A stretch of 64,000 nucleotides of DNA, from contig NC_087112.1 in the NCBI RefSeq assembly GCF_963855985.1, positions 9,426,501-9,490,500 on the forward strand, read 5' to 3'. Shown here one piece after another: positions 32,286 through 43,230 of the stretch. Numbering within the stretch: the stretch's first letter is position 1; each line of letters begins with the position of its first letter. The DNA comes from Ostrinia nubilalis (taxonomy: Eukaryota; Arthropoda; Insecta; Lepidoptera; Crambidae). Under the pieces are notes generated by a model, which did no database searches, had not been told where the DNA came from, and worked only from the letters and a program-made list of their open reading frames with translations. The position numbers were made by a program, and so were the translations under genes.

Positions 32286-32560
32286 TCGTCTTCAGGTCAT
32301 TAAGGCCTGATCTCCACCAAAGAGAGGAGAGGAGATATGTTTGAATAATCTATCAGATTTCGTTATTTCCACATCACCTCTCCACTCAGCTTCGATATTC
32401 GGATATCTGATTGGTCATTGAAACACGTCTCTTCTGCTCTCTGTTTTGGTGGAAACTGGGCCTTAGTCTCCACTGCAGGAGCACCGCCCCCTACGATTTT
32501 ACACAGGTTAATGGAGGATTTAGCCTTACTTCCCACGTTGGCCTGACGGGTTTAGGAGGC
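32286..32560 (-). mobile_element. RTE-C LINE 3' end, split by MITE-E
   Basis: CATCGTCTTCAGGTCATTA before, and AGTCTCCACTGCAGGAGCAC plus TAATGGAGGATTTAGCC after, the MITE at 32303-32463 form one RTE-C terminus. Compare CATCAGTTCATAGTCTCCAC at 61558. Confidence 0.75.
32303..32463. mobile_element. MITE-E inserted at TA in an RTE-C tail
   Basis: AGGCCTGATCTCCACCAAAG at the left and CTTTGGTGGAGATC-like inverse TTTTGGTGGAAACTGGGCCT at the right are inverted ends. TA flanks each side (32301-32302 and 32464-32465). Related MITE-E ends lie at 54564-55178 and 56398-56445 (CTCCGCTCC/GGAAACCGGG motifs). Confidence 0.85.
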
Positions 32561-32565
32561 ATGGG

Positions 32566-34000
32566 CCCCGATTACGCTAAAAATTTTCATCTTCAACGTG
32601 CCCGGATGGCGTCTTTCCATTCTATACATAGCCAGAACGCAAGGGTGTGAAACTAATCGAGTATAGTTTGGATGTGACTTTTTTTACTAAGCTCCTCCAA
32701 ACTATACACGACCAGTACGCATACGCTGCGTACTGCTCGCGTATACTTTGTAGTGACTTAGGTCAATTATCTTACTCCAAAATATACATCGTCAGTACGC
32801 ATACGGACTAATCATGTATGTATTGTAATAAGTTCGCGATTACAATGTATACGCGAGTACTTAGTTGCATGCTCGTCATTTTGACTTATTTACCTCTCTT
32901 TCTATTACATATTAATTCATAACTGCGTGTCTACTTTAAACATTGAATCAATTTCGACACGTGCCATTGTTTTGATAAAGAGCTTTTTGGTGTTTCATAT
33001 TCTGCCATAGAAAAGATATTTGTTTTGGGGCTGAATAACTCTTAAATTAAGAATTATGTATGTGAAAATGTTTTTTGTTCTTGAGATAAAATTACAATTA
33101 AATAAATAAAAATAAATATCCCTGGACATTTTACACTGCGCTTCTAGTCCCAAACTAAGCAAAGCTTGTACTATGGGTACTAGATAACGGATATAAACGT
33201 ACTTAAATACTTTTTTTGTAAATACATACTTATTATACATAGAAGACACCCAGTCCAATACAAACAAATATCAAAATATGTTCATGCACACAAATTAATG
33301 TTTGTACTGTGCGGGAATCGAACCCGCTACCTCCGGAACAGTTATCAGTTTCGAACCACTACACCGAACGGTCAACAATTTTAGTTAATAATGCACGTTT
33401 AACTTTCTTCATTCACTCTCACTAATAAATAATTGGTATTTAATTTGAAATCTACCTAATCAATTTAATTTCAGAAACCACTTACATTAGTGTTATAAAT
33501 CTAGATTTATTATAATAATATGTAGATTCAGTAAAATAATAATATTTTATGTAATAATTAATGAATTTAAAAATGGCATCACCGTACGTGATCTACATAG
33601 GTAGTTCTTATTTCTAATCTCGAGGACAAAGCACGAGCATAATATCTAATAAATGTAATAATTTTAAATATAATTCCATATTTTATTAAATCAAATAAAC
33701 TAAACACACTCTAGTCAACTGTAAGTGGTGTAGTATAGTTTGGAGCGAAGACGGAATCCATCCACGATACAAACTATACACGATCAGTACGCAAAATTCG
33801 TGTATAGTTTGTAGTGACCGACTTACAAAGAGACACTCCAAAATATACACGAGCAGTTTCCTATGGGTGCGTTCTGGCCATGTATAGAACGGAAAGACGC
33901 GCCCGGATGTCAGCTGTTTTGACAAATCCGTATCGCAGAATCGAAGAAATCGAAGAAGCGCGTCTGTATTGGAAACGTTAAAAATTTGCGTAATCGGGGC
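32566..34000. mobile_element. DNA element with CCAAACTATACACGA subterminal repeats
   Basis: GCCCCGATTACGC and, a few bases further in, AAAAATTT are inverted at the two ends (32566 and 34000). A longer imperfect arm (GCCCGGATGGCGTCTTTCCA, CTATACATAGCCAGAACGCA) is inverted at 33870-33960. The motif CCAAACTATACACGANCAGT or its inverse occurs about eight times (near 32655r, 32696, 32772, 33735r, 33767, 33799r, 33838 and 33877r). It contains a SINE at 33097. No transposase visible. Confidence 0.75.
33097..33375 (-). mobile_element. tRNA-derived SINE, second full copy
   Basis: Nearly identical to 29847-30125 over about 270 bp: B box in TGCGGGAATCGAACCCGCTA, A-box region CGAACCACTACACCGAACGG and tail TTAAATAAATAAAAATAAAT. 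A possible TSD is ACAATT near 33088 and 33375. It lies inside the element 32566-34000. Confidence 0.9.
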
Positions 34001-34296
34001 ACTTATGTTTGATGTTGGCATAGTTCTCCCTAAAGATGCAGTGTGGTTTCTAGGACTATGCTTTCTAAGAATTAGACAGTCTTTGAAACTTTGATATATA
34101 CGATCTCAAATTTGTTACTAAATAAAATATTAAATTGACGTTAAATTATTCGCAGGATTACTGGGAACAACGACTTCCACAGTCTGAATATTCTACTAGG
34201 CGACAGAGTAACAGTGTAGTTTTCCAATTTTAAAAGTTATACCTCTAATGCGTGAGGTCTGTCAGACCCCGCTCAAGGCGATATAAGGGTTAAGAA

Positions 34297-34375
34297 GTGC
34301 GCACGAGTCGACATGCCGTCAGCTGAGTCACGTTGTGTGGTCCAGATGGCTAATAACCTAAATCTTTTATTGATA
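34297..34375 (+). repeat. Direct repeat partner of 32160-32252
   Basis: See the partner for aligned motifs. This copy lacks the GACGGACAGACGCCAG insertion. Confidence 0.65.
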
Positions 34376-34547
34376 AGTGTTGCAACATAAAAACTATTTT
34401 AATGTTTTATCGATCCATAGGTACTAAAGGTTATGTGCGGTAGCTATTTTATCTTTTGTGAATATTATTTATTTTCTTTATTAGGAAAATCTATGATATT
34501 TTATTGTAGTGACATAGTAGGTAATATTCCTAATATAATTATATCAT

Positions 34548-34683
34548 TACGGGTCCAATGACAGTTTAACTCTCCCCCGGGACAAACTTGACCTTCACTG
34601 GTTGGGTTTTTATTGACGGTCAAGCTGTAGATTCTGGCTACACAGGAGTTGCAGCAGTGGGAACGAGAGGTGGGAATAGTCCC
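34548..34683 (-). repeat. GGGACTATTCCC repeat, reverse copy
   Basis: GGTCCAATGACAGTTTAACT, CCCCCGGGACAAACTTGACC, TCAAGCTGTAGATTCTGGCT and GAGAGGTGGGAATAGTCCC form the inverse of 23881-24020. The constant end is at 34683. Confidence 0.8.
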
Positions 34684-34689
34684 GTAGCT

Positions 34690-35662
34690 GCGACTTAATT
34701 ATTATTGAAAGTTTAACGTTGACCTAGCATTCTATTTGCTTAGCTCTACTTAGTTATAGCAAAATTAAATTAACTCATCGCCATTTACCAGAAAAAATAT
34801 CATGTTCAACTGTGGTTCTAGTATTCCACCTGAGAGAAAACTTTTTTCCCAAATACCTTCATATTAATATGCAATTGAACAAACTTCAAACTTCCACATA
34901 CAAAATTCTGAGCGAGTTCTTTTCAAATTACAATCCGTTTCGCCTACCACTTAAAAGTTGGGTCTAGTTCTAACTTCCAGCTCGAAACTTAGGCATTAGG
35001 CTTTCAGACTTGCTGGCTGGGCAAAAGTTCTATTGGGGCTGACTTTTGAAGTCTGAAACTGGTGGAGCAAAGCGTAGAAGCAGTTTTTCGTATCGAATTT
35101 AACACCACTTTTTCAATAAAATGTAGAGTTAAGTAAAAGTAAATGTAAATGTAAATGTACAATGTACAGTACAGTTATCATATACAGTAAATCCAGTTAA
35201 GTAGGTATACCTACAAGATGTGTGATCCTAAATAGTAACCTCAGCTACAATAAAAACAGCAAAAGAGATATGTAGCAAAAGAGAATGTAAAAGCGTTTTT
35301 TTACATAAATTTCTTTTATGACTTTTTAAAAAACTGTTTCTCATTTTTAAATTTTTGCCAGCCATTAAATACGAGTTCAAAAATAGTTGTAGTTCCTCTT
35401 CTAAGATTACTTCGTTCACATTCTAAACTTGTAGAGATCAAGGAAACGATGTCAGATTTTGTGTTCTTTGATTTGTATGAATCTTTAAGCACAAGAAATA
35501 ACTCCCATTGGCACAAGGAAATCCATTGATTTTCTATTGTATTAGGCGTTAGGGTGCGAAAGCTTAATTAATATATTTGGGCTTTCGCAGTACACACTAC
35601 ACAGTGGGCCTTATTAGGAAAAAGTTAAACCCGGGACGAACACTAGTTTAAAATGTTTCCAC
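34690..35662. other. No gene seen
   Basis: AT-rich. TAAATGTAAATGTAAATGTA near 35140 is a small simple repeat. Short frames on the minus strand (35228-35516) carry no recognisable motif. Confidence 0.35.
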
Positions 35663-35789
35663 ACTAAATCCCAGTTGCACCATCTTATTTAAACTTTGAC
35701 AAACGTCAAAAATCTATCAAACTCCATACAAAAAGCGCCGGTTATTGTTAATGTTACGGTTAAAATAAGGTGGTGCAACTCAGCCTAAA
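35663..35789. mobile_element. MITE-A copy 5
   Basis: CAGTTGCACCATCTTATTTA at the left and GGTGGTGCAACTCAGCC at the right. The core CTATCAAACTCCATACAAAA then GCGCCGGTTATT is intact. Confidence 0.9.
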
Positions 35790-37600
35790 TGTCAATTTAC
35801 ACCAGAGCTAGAGCTCAACCAGTCTAACTTTTTGTATGTGATTTTGAGAGATTCTTCTTTTAGAACAAAAAAAGCGATTTTATTTACGTTTTAGCTTCTA
35901 ACTTACGCCAAGACCAGATCGATCTCAAATCGGCCCGTATTTCTGTACGAGATTAATATTTTTTGGCGCGAGCTCAAGTTCCGATGCGTCTGCGATTCAT
36001 ACAATATTTTAAGCTTCATACATCGATTGCGGACGTGCTATTGAGATGTACAAGCTGGATTTAATTTTTAGATCAAATTTAATAACATTTGGGCGACTGT
36101 TACTGTTGTAACTAAGACGACTATGAAAATACATAGAATATAATTATTATCGTTGATAAGATCGAAATATTTTGTCAAACTATAATTAGCTTGAGTTGTT
36201 TTATTCATTCTGTCTAGATTAAAGCAATTAAAAACTTTATTAATTTCGTACTTACAAGATCACCTCACTCACTTACGCGACCACCATAATGTGTAGGCAT
36301 CTCAACGATATTGTATCGTAGCACAATCTGAAACAAACAAAATATAATTTTTAATTCGCTGCATCAATTATAGATTATACATACATAATTCGATTCGGCG
36401 TTAAGTGATAAAACGAGAAGTCTAGTTTAATCCATTACAACCACTTTTCCTACCTCTACTCTTTAAATTAACAAAATTCAATGAACTTTCTTCAATCTAC
36501 TTACTACATAATACAGGCTAATCACTAGGAAAGTTGTTGCATTTGAGTAGTCCAGAATCAGCCTGTAGAGTCTCTAATCTACTGTATTAATAACATTCAG
36601 TACTAAACCTCTAAGCGAATTTCTCCGTTCAAAAAATCTAGGTCACCCAATAAACCGAATCAAAGATTAAAATAAAATATACAGAACAGACACTCGTCTG
36701 AAAGGGGCTAAACAAATTAAACTGACAGCGCCTTTGATCCGTGAGGGAACGCACGCGCAGACGTAGGCCCGTATTTATACGCCGGACCTGGTTTTTGTCT
36801 TCTGGATTAAGGTACTGACGATTGACGGAAAGAAACTCTTGTCACAAATTGTTTAAAAGTTCTTAGTTTTGAAGATTTAACTAGTTGGTAATGGTGTAAG
36901 GCATGCTAACTCTATCTTAAAATATCATAGCATGCCAATTTGGGAGACAAGTAAGATTGTCAAATTCAAAATTTATTTACTTAAAATAAATAGTAGTAAA
37001 TCAAGAAATAGAAAAAATAACTTGGATCAGAGGTGCGATTGTGTAAAGTTGTTCATGGATGGACAATGAATACAATTGATCATCGATCGTATATCTAAAT
37101 TCGAATTGTGTAATTTTGTCCATTCCATGAAGACCGAAAAGTGACCGGTCGTATATAATCGTTTCATGGATTTGCGTTTTATTAATGAAAAACATTCGCT
37201 AAAACTCATTATTTTTTTAACAAATAACAAATGAAATCCATGTTCGAATGCAGTTTTTTTTAATAAAATTTTATGATTGCACCTTAATAACATACTTTTA
37301 TTCATAAAAACATTGAATTCGAACTAAAAATTTACCTCTGCAAATCATATAACCAAACGCATAGAACGAATGAAATACGAGTTTCACTACCCGCCCCCAG
37401 GTGGCATACATACTTTAAGGCTAGGCAGGCTAAGTTGACTACTACTCTACAATAGGTGGCGTTAATGGACTACGAAAAACGACGTGAAATGTTTACTTCT
37501 TTTTATTTATTTATACTTTAATGCCAAAATTTTAACCTAAGGCGAACTTAATCTCACATTTAATAAATTATACATAAATAAGTGTTTTGAGAAGTAATAT
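35790..37600. other. No gene seen
   Basis: About 1.8 kb without a supported feature. Several 60-90 codon minus-strand frames near 37000-37305 have no domain signature. TGTATCGTAGCACAATCTG near 36312 has no partner in the window. Confidence 0.35.
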
Positions 37601-38024
37601 TTTAATCTATGTTCTGTGAATGACAAGTGTTATCTGTCAAGTGTCAAAAAACTTGAAAAACTTTTACGAAGTTTGAATTTTGTTAAATTTATTTATAAAC
37701 ACAAGTAAGTATAGATTATTACACTAAATTAAGGCATTCTATCAAAAATTAAAACAACCCAAGTTTCAATAACTACTCCTGTAACTTTGGTTTCTTCATA
37801 TCAAATAATCAATTTCATTTTCAGTGCCAAAGGCAAGAATAATTGCCCACGCCAGATGGAGACCCAGCTAAATAATGTAGTAACAGCGCGTGGTCGTGTG
37901 ATGAGGGTTCCTTGACTTGAGTTCTGGCGCAACACGTCCTGGGCACTAAACAAGATTGGGGATGGGACGTCTAAAGAGGTGCAAGCCTGGAAAACGGTAA
38001 GGCCTATTTTTATTGACATCAACC

Positions 38025-38273
38025 AATAAACTGTTCAACATACTTACACAACATAACATTATTATGACTCTTATAATGCGAACAGCTAGGGACTGGAATT
38101 TGTTGCCTGCTGCTGTCTTTCCCGAAGACTATAATCCGGGTGTTTACAAGGCGAGAGTGAATAGGCACCTACAGCGCAGATATGTACCATCCTAGACTGC
38201 ATCCCACTTAACACTTGGTCCACGAACACGATTGTGGTCAAATACCTGCCTCGTTATGCATAAAAAAAACAGT
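38025..38273 (+). pseudogene. LINE ORF2 C-terminus and 3' UTR in the intron
   Basis: From about 38082 the frame reads RTARDWNLLPAAVFPEDYN then PGVYKARVNRHLQ and a stop at about 38193. The RTARxWNxLPxxVFPxxYN signature is the C-terminal end of Jockey/CR1-like LINE reverse transcriptases. A short 3' UTR with CTGCATCCCACTTAACACTT and a final ATAAAAAAAA follows. Only the end is present; it lies between two exons of the Myb/SANT relic. Confidence 0.7.
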
Positions 38274-38304
38274 GACTAAGATTTATCACAATTTTTCAGC
38301 CACA

Positions 38305-38408
38305 TTCTAGCTAGCAGCTAACATGTTTTTTTTGTTTCTCATTGCAGCTCTCGTCTTGCTCTACAGCACTTGCACTTGTCCCACCATCTACCAGTGTTGG
38401 AACTCTTC
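38305..38408 (+). repeat. Duplicated intron-exon segment, copy 1
   Basis: TTCTAGCTAGCAGCTAACAT, CATTGCAGCTCTCGTCTTGC and CCAGTGTTGGAACTCTTC are repeated at 38792-38894 with few changes. The unit includes the end of an intron, the acceptor and about 60 bp of exon. Confidence 0.9.
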
Positions 38409-38565
38409 CAATAATTTCCCACACCCAGGTGGAGAATACTCCAGTTACTGCTACTGCTACTCTAAAATATGTAAGTTAAATAATGGAATATGATAATGTA
38501 TGTTTATATTATTATTATGTATGAACAGTATGATTTATGTTGCACAAATAATGAAGGTATTTTTA

Positions 38566-38767
38566 GTAGCTTTTGCCAGCGGCTTCACCCGCTTAAAATT
38601 TAGTTTGTCACAGATTGACATAAATTATAGACTGTATGTTAATCTAGGTTACAAACAATAATACTGTTAAGTTTACACAAAATCCGTTCAGTAGTTTTGG
38701 CGTGAAAGAGTAACAAACATCCAGACATTATGACATCCAAACTTTCGCATTTATAATATTAGTAGGA
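38566..38767 (-). mobile_element. Helitron between exon duplicates
   Basis: The 5' end is at 38767 (inverse TCCTACTAATATTATAAATG after an A). The 3' end reads inverted GCTGGCAAAAGCTACT, a mutated CTAGT. Internal TTTGTCACAGATTGACATAA and TTGGCGTGAAAGAGTAACAA match 52291. It separates the two exon copies. Confidence 0.85.
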
Positions 38768-38791
38768 TAATAGATATGTGTTGTTGCTATA

Positions 38792-38894
38792 TCCTAGCTA
38801 GCAGCTAATATGTTATTTTGTTTGTCATTGCAGCTCTCATCTTGTTCTACAGCGCCTGCACCTGTCCTACCATCTACCAGTGTTGGAACTCTTC
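38792..38894 (+). repeat. Duplicated intron-exon segment, copy 2
   Basis: Diverged tandem partner of 38305-38408. Downstream the frame soon meets a stop (near 38937), and an AATAAA signal lies near 39186. Confidence 0.9.
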
Positions 38895-39224
38895 GAAGTG
38901 TATTAATGATTATTATTTTAGTAACCATAAAAGTTTAAAACAATACATTTTATTGCATAATTATTTGTTAGAAAAAACGACAAGTACAAATGAGTAGGAA
39001 GGCTGTTGATATTTCATGGTTATTTATATCTTGTTGATTGTTCCAAAAAAAACTAAGTTTTCAAGAATGCTGTGATTAAAGTACCTATAGTATTATATTT
39101 AAAATGAAAACTTATTTTGTAAAGAGACGAAGGCTGACCACAAAAGAAGTACTTATAGCTGTCTGTGTCTGTGTAAAGAATTTAAATAAAAAGATGTGTA
39201 TATTTAAACAGTTTTCTTTATTTT

Positions 39225-39325
39225 ATTAGTCATTTATTCCTGTAAATAAGCCCACACAGGGCACTTTTACATGTCCCAACATAACTTTACCCTACCACTT
39301 TGGCAGTATTGTGGGTTAAGGCTGA
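39225..39325. repeat. Dispersed repeat shared with 30525-30612
   Basis: The shared core is GGGCACTTTTACATGTCCCA and ACTTTACCCTACCAC. Flanking TTATTCCTGTAAATAAGCCC resembles an inverted retroelement tail. Confidence 0.5.
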
Positions 39326-39871
39326 TTAAAACGTGTTAAGTAGATAAGTAGGTACCTACCTAACTACTTTATTGACTTAATTTTAAGTAATTAATTGCGT
39401 AGTAGTATAGTACAAAACTTAGTAGTAAGTTTCAAGTCAAAATTTAGATTGTGCTTGTGTTTTAAGTACGTGCAATTTAATCACGTAAAATTAAGTGAAA
39501 AACACTTATCTACTTAACACGTGTAACTCAGCTTTTAGTGCTATAGTTGTTGATGAAAAAGAACTCTTGTGTCTCACTAAAACTTATTTCCATTAACACC
39601 AAGCACTCACCGCTTACCACACTTTATCTTTCAAAGAAATAAATTAACAATTTGCATACGAGGACGAGGATAGAATTACACCTCTATGAGAATCTATACG
39701 ATTATCATGAGTTACGAGTCACCGCAATCATTTGACATTAGCAATGGGCTCATGAAACTTAGACAATTCGAATTTTCTGTCAAAATCATATTCATCATTC
39801 ACTCATCGTATAAAATTACGATCAAATCGTTATCATATCGTTATCGTTTTATGAACTCCTTACACAATTAG
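39326..39871. other. No gene seen
   Basis: AT-rich. The 61-codon frame near 39686 is unsupported. Confidence 0.3.
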
Positions 39872-40457
39872 AATTGAGTCGTCTAGTTTCAAAACCCGCT
39901 AAAACGCTCCTGCAACTAATTTCTGTTTATATCTCTAAATGATGCTACTGCAATTTTCTCATCATACTGTTCAATCATTTTCGATCAAAATACACTAAAA
40001 GACTACTAAACTAGCACTTAAAATTAAGTTTGTGTTACAAACTCCGCTAAAACGCCGTCCGTTTCTTTCAAAACCCTCTAAAATTTGATTGACCAATGGT
40101 AGCACGGTATTTTGGTCACGTGACTGCGAAATCAGTATGGAGATTTTTTTATAACGTGGTTGCTTCATAATTTGCTCTTATCAAATCCCGCTAAAATACA
40201 ACATGTCCGTTTCAAATCCCATTAAAACCGAATGTTCGTAACAAAATACGCCAAAATGAAAATAGTTTTCATTATAATTCAAATTATATTTAATTTAAAG
40301 ATAAATAGCAATTACTGTTAGTATTGCCAGATGACAATAATAATTCGTATCATTTTTTTTGCCTAAGGCCAAAGCTATATGGATAAGCGGTTTTTTTCAA
40401 TTTCTCGAAATCTTATCAAAATCGTTTTAGCGGGATTTGAAACTAGACGCCTCAATT
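39872..40457. mobile_element. DNA element with TTTCAAANCCCGCTAAAA repeats
   Basis: The 35 bp end AATTGAGTCGTCTAGTTTCA then AAACCCGCTAAAACG is inverted at 40457 with 33 of 35 matches. The inner 20 bp motif recurs at about 40035, 40066, 40179, 40210 and 40238 in one orientation, plus the inverted terminal copy at 40424. That makes seven copies in 586 bp. No coding sequence. Same architecture as 13671 and 16920. Confidence 0.88.
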
Positions 40458-40587
40458 AGCCGTTTGACACATCATAACGTACGTTATGAAATGTCAAATG
40501 AATACGATTGCCTTAGACAATCGCACCACAGATTTTCAGATTGGTATGCGGTCTTCCTGAAAACTTTATGAGCTCGTCTATCCACAT

Positions 40588-40646
40588 CGGAGAAGCCTGT
40601 GTACAGCAATGGATATCTTGTGACTGATGATATTGATGATGACAGG
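40588..40646 (+). mobile_element. Degenerate RTE-like 3' end
   Basis: GGAGAAGCCTGTGTACAGCA then ATGGATATCTTGTGACTGAT and (GAT)n resembles the RTE-A terminus (GGAGGCCTATGTTCAGCAGT...GGCTGATGATG) with many changes. Confidence 0.55.
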
Positions 40647-40649
40647 TCA

Positions 40650-41703
40650 AATAACTAAATTAAATAAGATGCAGTAGTGTTTTTGATATTATTTAAGTTA
40701 TCAAGTAGGTATAACATACAATATCTTTTAGTTTTAAGATGATTCATAGGATTTAATGGGATAGACATAGGGATTCAACCCTGCAACATCAAAATATGAT
40801 CATACTATCAAAAAGAAAATGAAGTAATCTTGCAAATTACAACCCAAGTTCATACAAAAGATTGGACTTGTCCGCTCTCATATCTAAATTACAACGTTGT
40901 GGAAATAACTAGAATTTTTCCGTTACATTACAAGTTAGTTCGCAAAGGGGTTGGGATATAATAATATAATATAATATAATTCAATCCAATCTGACTTCAT
41001 TCAATCCTGAGGGATGGAGTGTATTGTATATTTTCCTTTATTAAAAACAGGAATTCTTCGGCTCGCAGTCAAATTAGAAGGAAAATATTGTATGAACTGT
41101 ATGTTTAGATTTAGATAATGAATGGAGAATATCTCCGTGATTGTAATATTTGCATGGATTAGGGATCTATTTATGTCAAAATTGGGGACATTATGTAGGT
41201 ACCTATTTCTGTATTTTATTTAAGTGTTTCTTGGATTAGAGTTTTCAAATATCTTAATAATACTTGAATTGGATTGATTGATGGACTCTACATTTTAGGA
41301 ATGGCGCTCTTTGAATGAAGAGAAATTCAAAATTTTGTCATAATGTCTGAATAGGCTGAGCAATAAAAATGTAAAATATCCCAAAGATCTTTTGATAACT
41401 ATTAGGGTACTTCTCATTTACACTCAAATTTGATGGTCACACAATAATATTTCATAAACGGTATAAGTTAGAACAATAACTTTGAAATCAGATGATAAAA
41501 TATCTATTTAGCTACATACAAAATAAATTTTATCGTAATAGAAGCAAAAATGATACGAAAAAATCACATGAAACGATAAAAAACGGGGTCATTTTTCGCG
41601 TTCTCATCGTGTCACACATTCGGTTGCAATGAAACATTTGGTTACTGCATTCACAATTTTCATTCAATTTGTGTGTAGCATATACTAAAATCATCGTAAT
41701 TAA
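40650..41703. other. No gene seen
   Basis: Only an (ATAAT)n tract near 40958-40982 was noticed. Confidence 0.3.
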
Positions 41704-41706
41704 ATA

Positions 41707-42812
41707 CAGTGTGAGTCACGTTAAAGTGTACATATGAAAATAGATGAAACTAGACCTATTTTTATCGACAAAAAAGAGGTCAAAAATTTATTGAGATTTT
41801 TTTTTAATTTTTTATAGAATTTTTTTTCTTCCAATTACTTCTTGTAAAGAAAACGTAATAACTTTTAAACTAAGCGGTATATCCAGATAAAATAAAAACA
41901 GCAATAATGCTAAATAACAGGCGATACTAAATAAAATACATAAAATACACAAAAAATGCCAACAAATAATAAAAAATGATACTTTTTGAGAAAAATCTGC
42001 TTTTAAATTCGTGTTTTTTTGGTTATTTGATAAATTTCTCCAAAAAATGCCCCTATAACAGGTGGTTTTTATTACTTTGTATTATTCTCTATCGTATTAC
42101 CTTCGTTAAACCAAAAATCGCATGTCTCTATCCCTATCACAACATTTGCTATGATCGTTTGAACAAAGGCCTGCCACAACATTATTCTCCGCTACAGGTA
42201 GAGACAATTTAAATTTTAACTAAAATGCTTATTTTACTTCGAAATCTTTTGTTTTTGTTTGAAATCTAACTTGTCTTTATCAAAATTACAATTGTAGAGC
42301 CATTTTCAGTTTCGTTGTTAACGAAGCGTTGAATGGCGCGCCCGGAGAGGCTTAGTTCAAACGATCATTGCAAACGTTTTGATAGGGATAGAGACATGCG
42401 ATTTTTGGTTTTACGAAGGTAATACGATAGAGAATAATACAAAGTAATAAAAACCACCGGTTATAGGGGCATTTTTTGGAGAAATTTATCAAATAACCAA
42501 AAAAAACACGATTTTAAAAGCAGTTTTTTTTCAAAAAGTATCATTTTTTATTATTTGTTGGCCTTTTTTGTGTATTTTATGTATTTTTTTAGTATCGCCT
42601 GTTATTTAGCATTATTATTGTTTTTATTTTATCAGGATATACCGCTTAGCTTAAAAGTTATTACGTTTTCTTTACAATAACTAATTGGGAGAAAAAAAAT
42701 TCTACAAAAAATTAAAAAAAAATCTCAAAATTTTTTTGACCACTTTTTTGTCCATAAAAATAGGTCAAGTTTCATCTATTTTCATATGTACACTTTAACG
42801 TGACTCACACTG
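41707..42812. mobile_element. 1.1 kb foldback element, arms about 466 bp
   Basis: CAGTGTGAGTCACGTTAAAG at 41707 is inverted at 42812, with TA on both outer sides (41705-41706 and 42813-42814). Pairing continues, with scattered mismatches, through landmarks such as CGTAATAACTTTTAA, TTAAATTCGTGTTTTTTTGG, AAAAATGCCCCTATAAC and ATCGCATGTCTCTATCCCTA to about 42172/42345. A loop of roughly 170 bp remains. The TA target and GTGAGTCACGT end resemble Tc1/mariner MITEs. No transposase frame. Confidence 0.93.
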
Positions 42813-42815
42813 TAT

Positions 42816-43230
42816 ACTTTCCACACAATAGTCAAAAAAATATCTTCTTATAATTATTTTGAATTGAGAAAGCGAAATACGTTGGTCACACGATTTTAGG
42901 TACCTAAAATTTTGAGTAATAATACAAGATTGTCGTTAAACCGAACACCAGCAACCAATCACAGCGTTCTATTCGGTTAGCGTCAGTCGCGCTTCGACCA
43001 TTGGGGAGGTGAGATAGGTCGATCGTCGCTCCGCGAAAAAAATACGTAACTTTTTGTGATTATCCATAGAAATACCGTCGCTTGCTTGAACAATATTTTC
43101 TACCTCTAAAATTTAAACAATTTAATTGAAACTTTGCCATCGAAAACTTAACATGTTAGACTTATTTGTGTAGTATTCGGCTTGAACCGTTAAATTCAAA
43201 TTTAAGGATAATTCATAAAAAACTAAAAAT
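42816..43230. other. No gene seen
   Basis: CAGCAACCAATCACAGCGTT and AGATAGGTCGATCGTCGCTC give a locally higher GC content. Nothing recognised. Confidence 0.3.

Larger units (their letters stand above)
37825..38937 (+). pseudogene. Myb/SANT-like (zeste-type) DNA-binding gene relic
   Basis: An exon is bounded by TTTTCAG at 37824 and a GTAAGG donor at 37997. It reads PRQMETQLNNVVTARGRVM, an in-frame TGA at 37913-37915, then LEFWRNTSWALNKIGDGTS and KEVQAWKT. The W...LN..G....S...WKT pattern matches the Myb/SANT-like domain of zeste-type proteins, often found beside PIF/Harbinger transposons. A second exon (38348-38470) lies between CATTGCAG and GTAAGT and encodes SSCSTALALVPPSTSVGTL. A diverged duplicate of it starts at 38834. 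Exons were inferred by eye. The stop argues for a pseudogene. Confidence 0.45.

Noticed and set aside
33686..34021. 111-codon minus-strand frame
   Set aside because: It runs through the inverted arm of the array element at 32566-34000; a shadow of repeat sequence.
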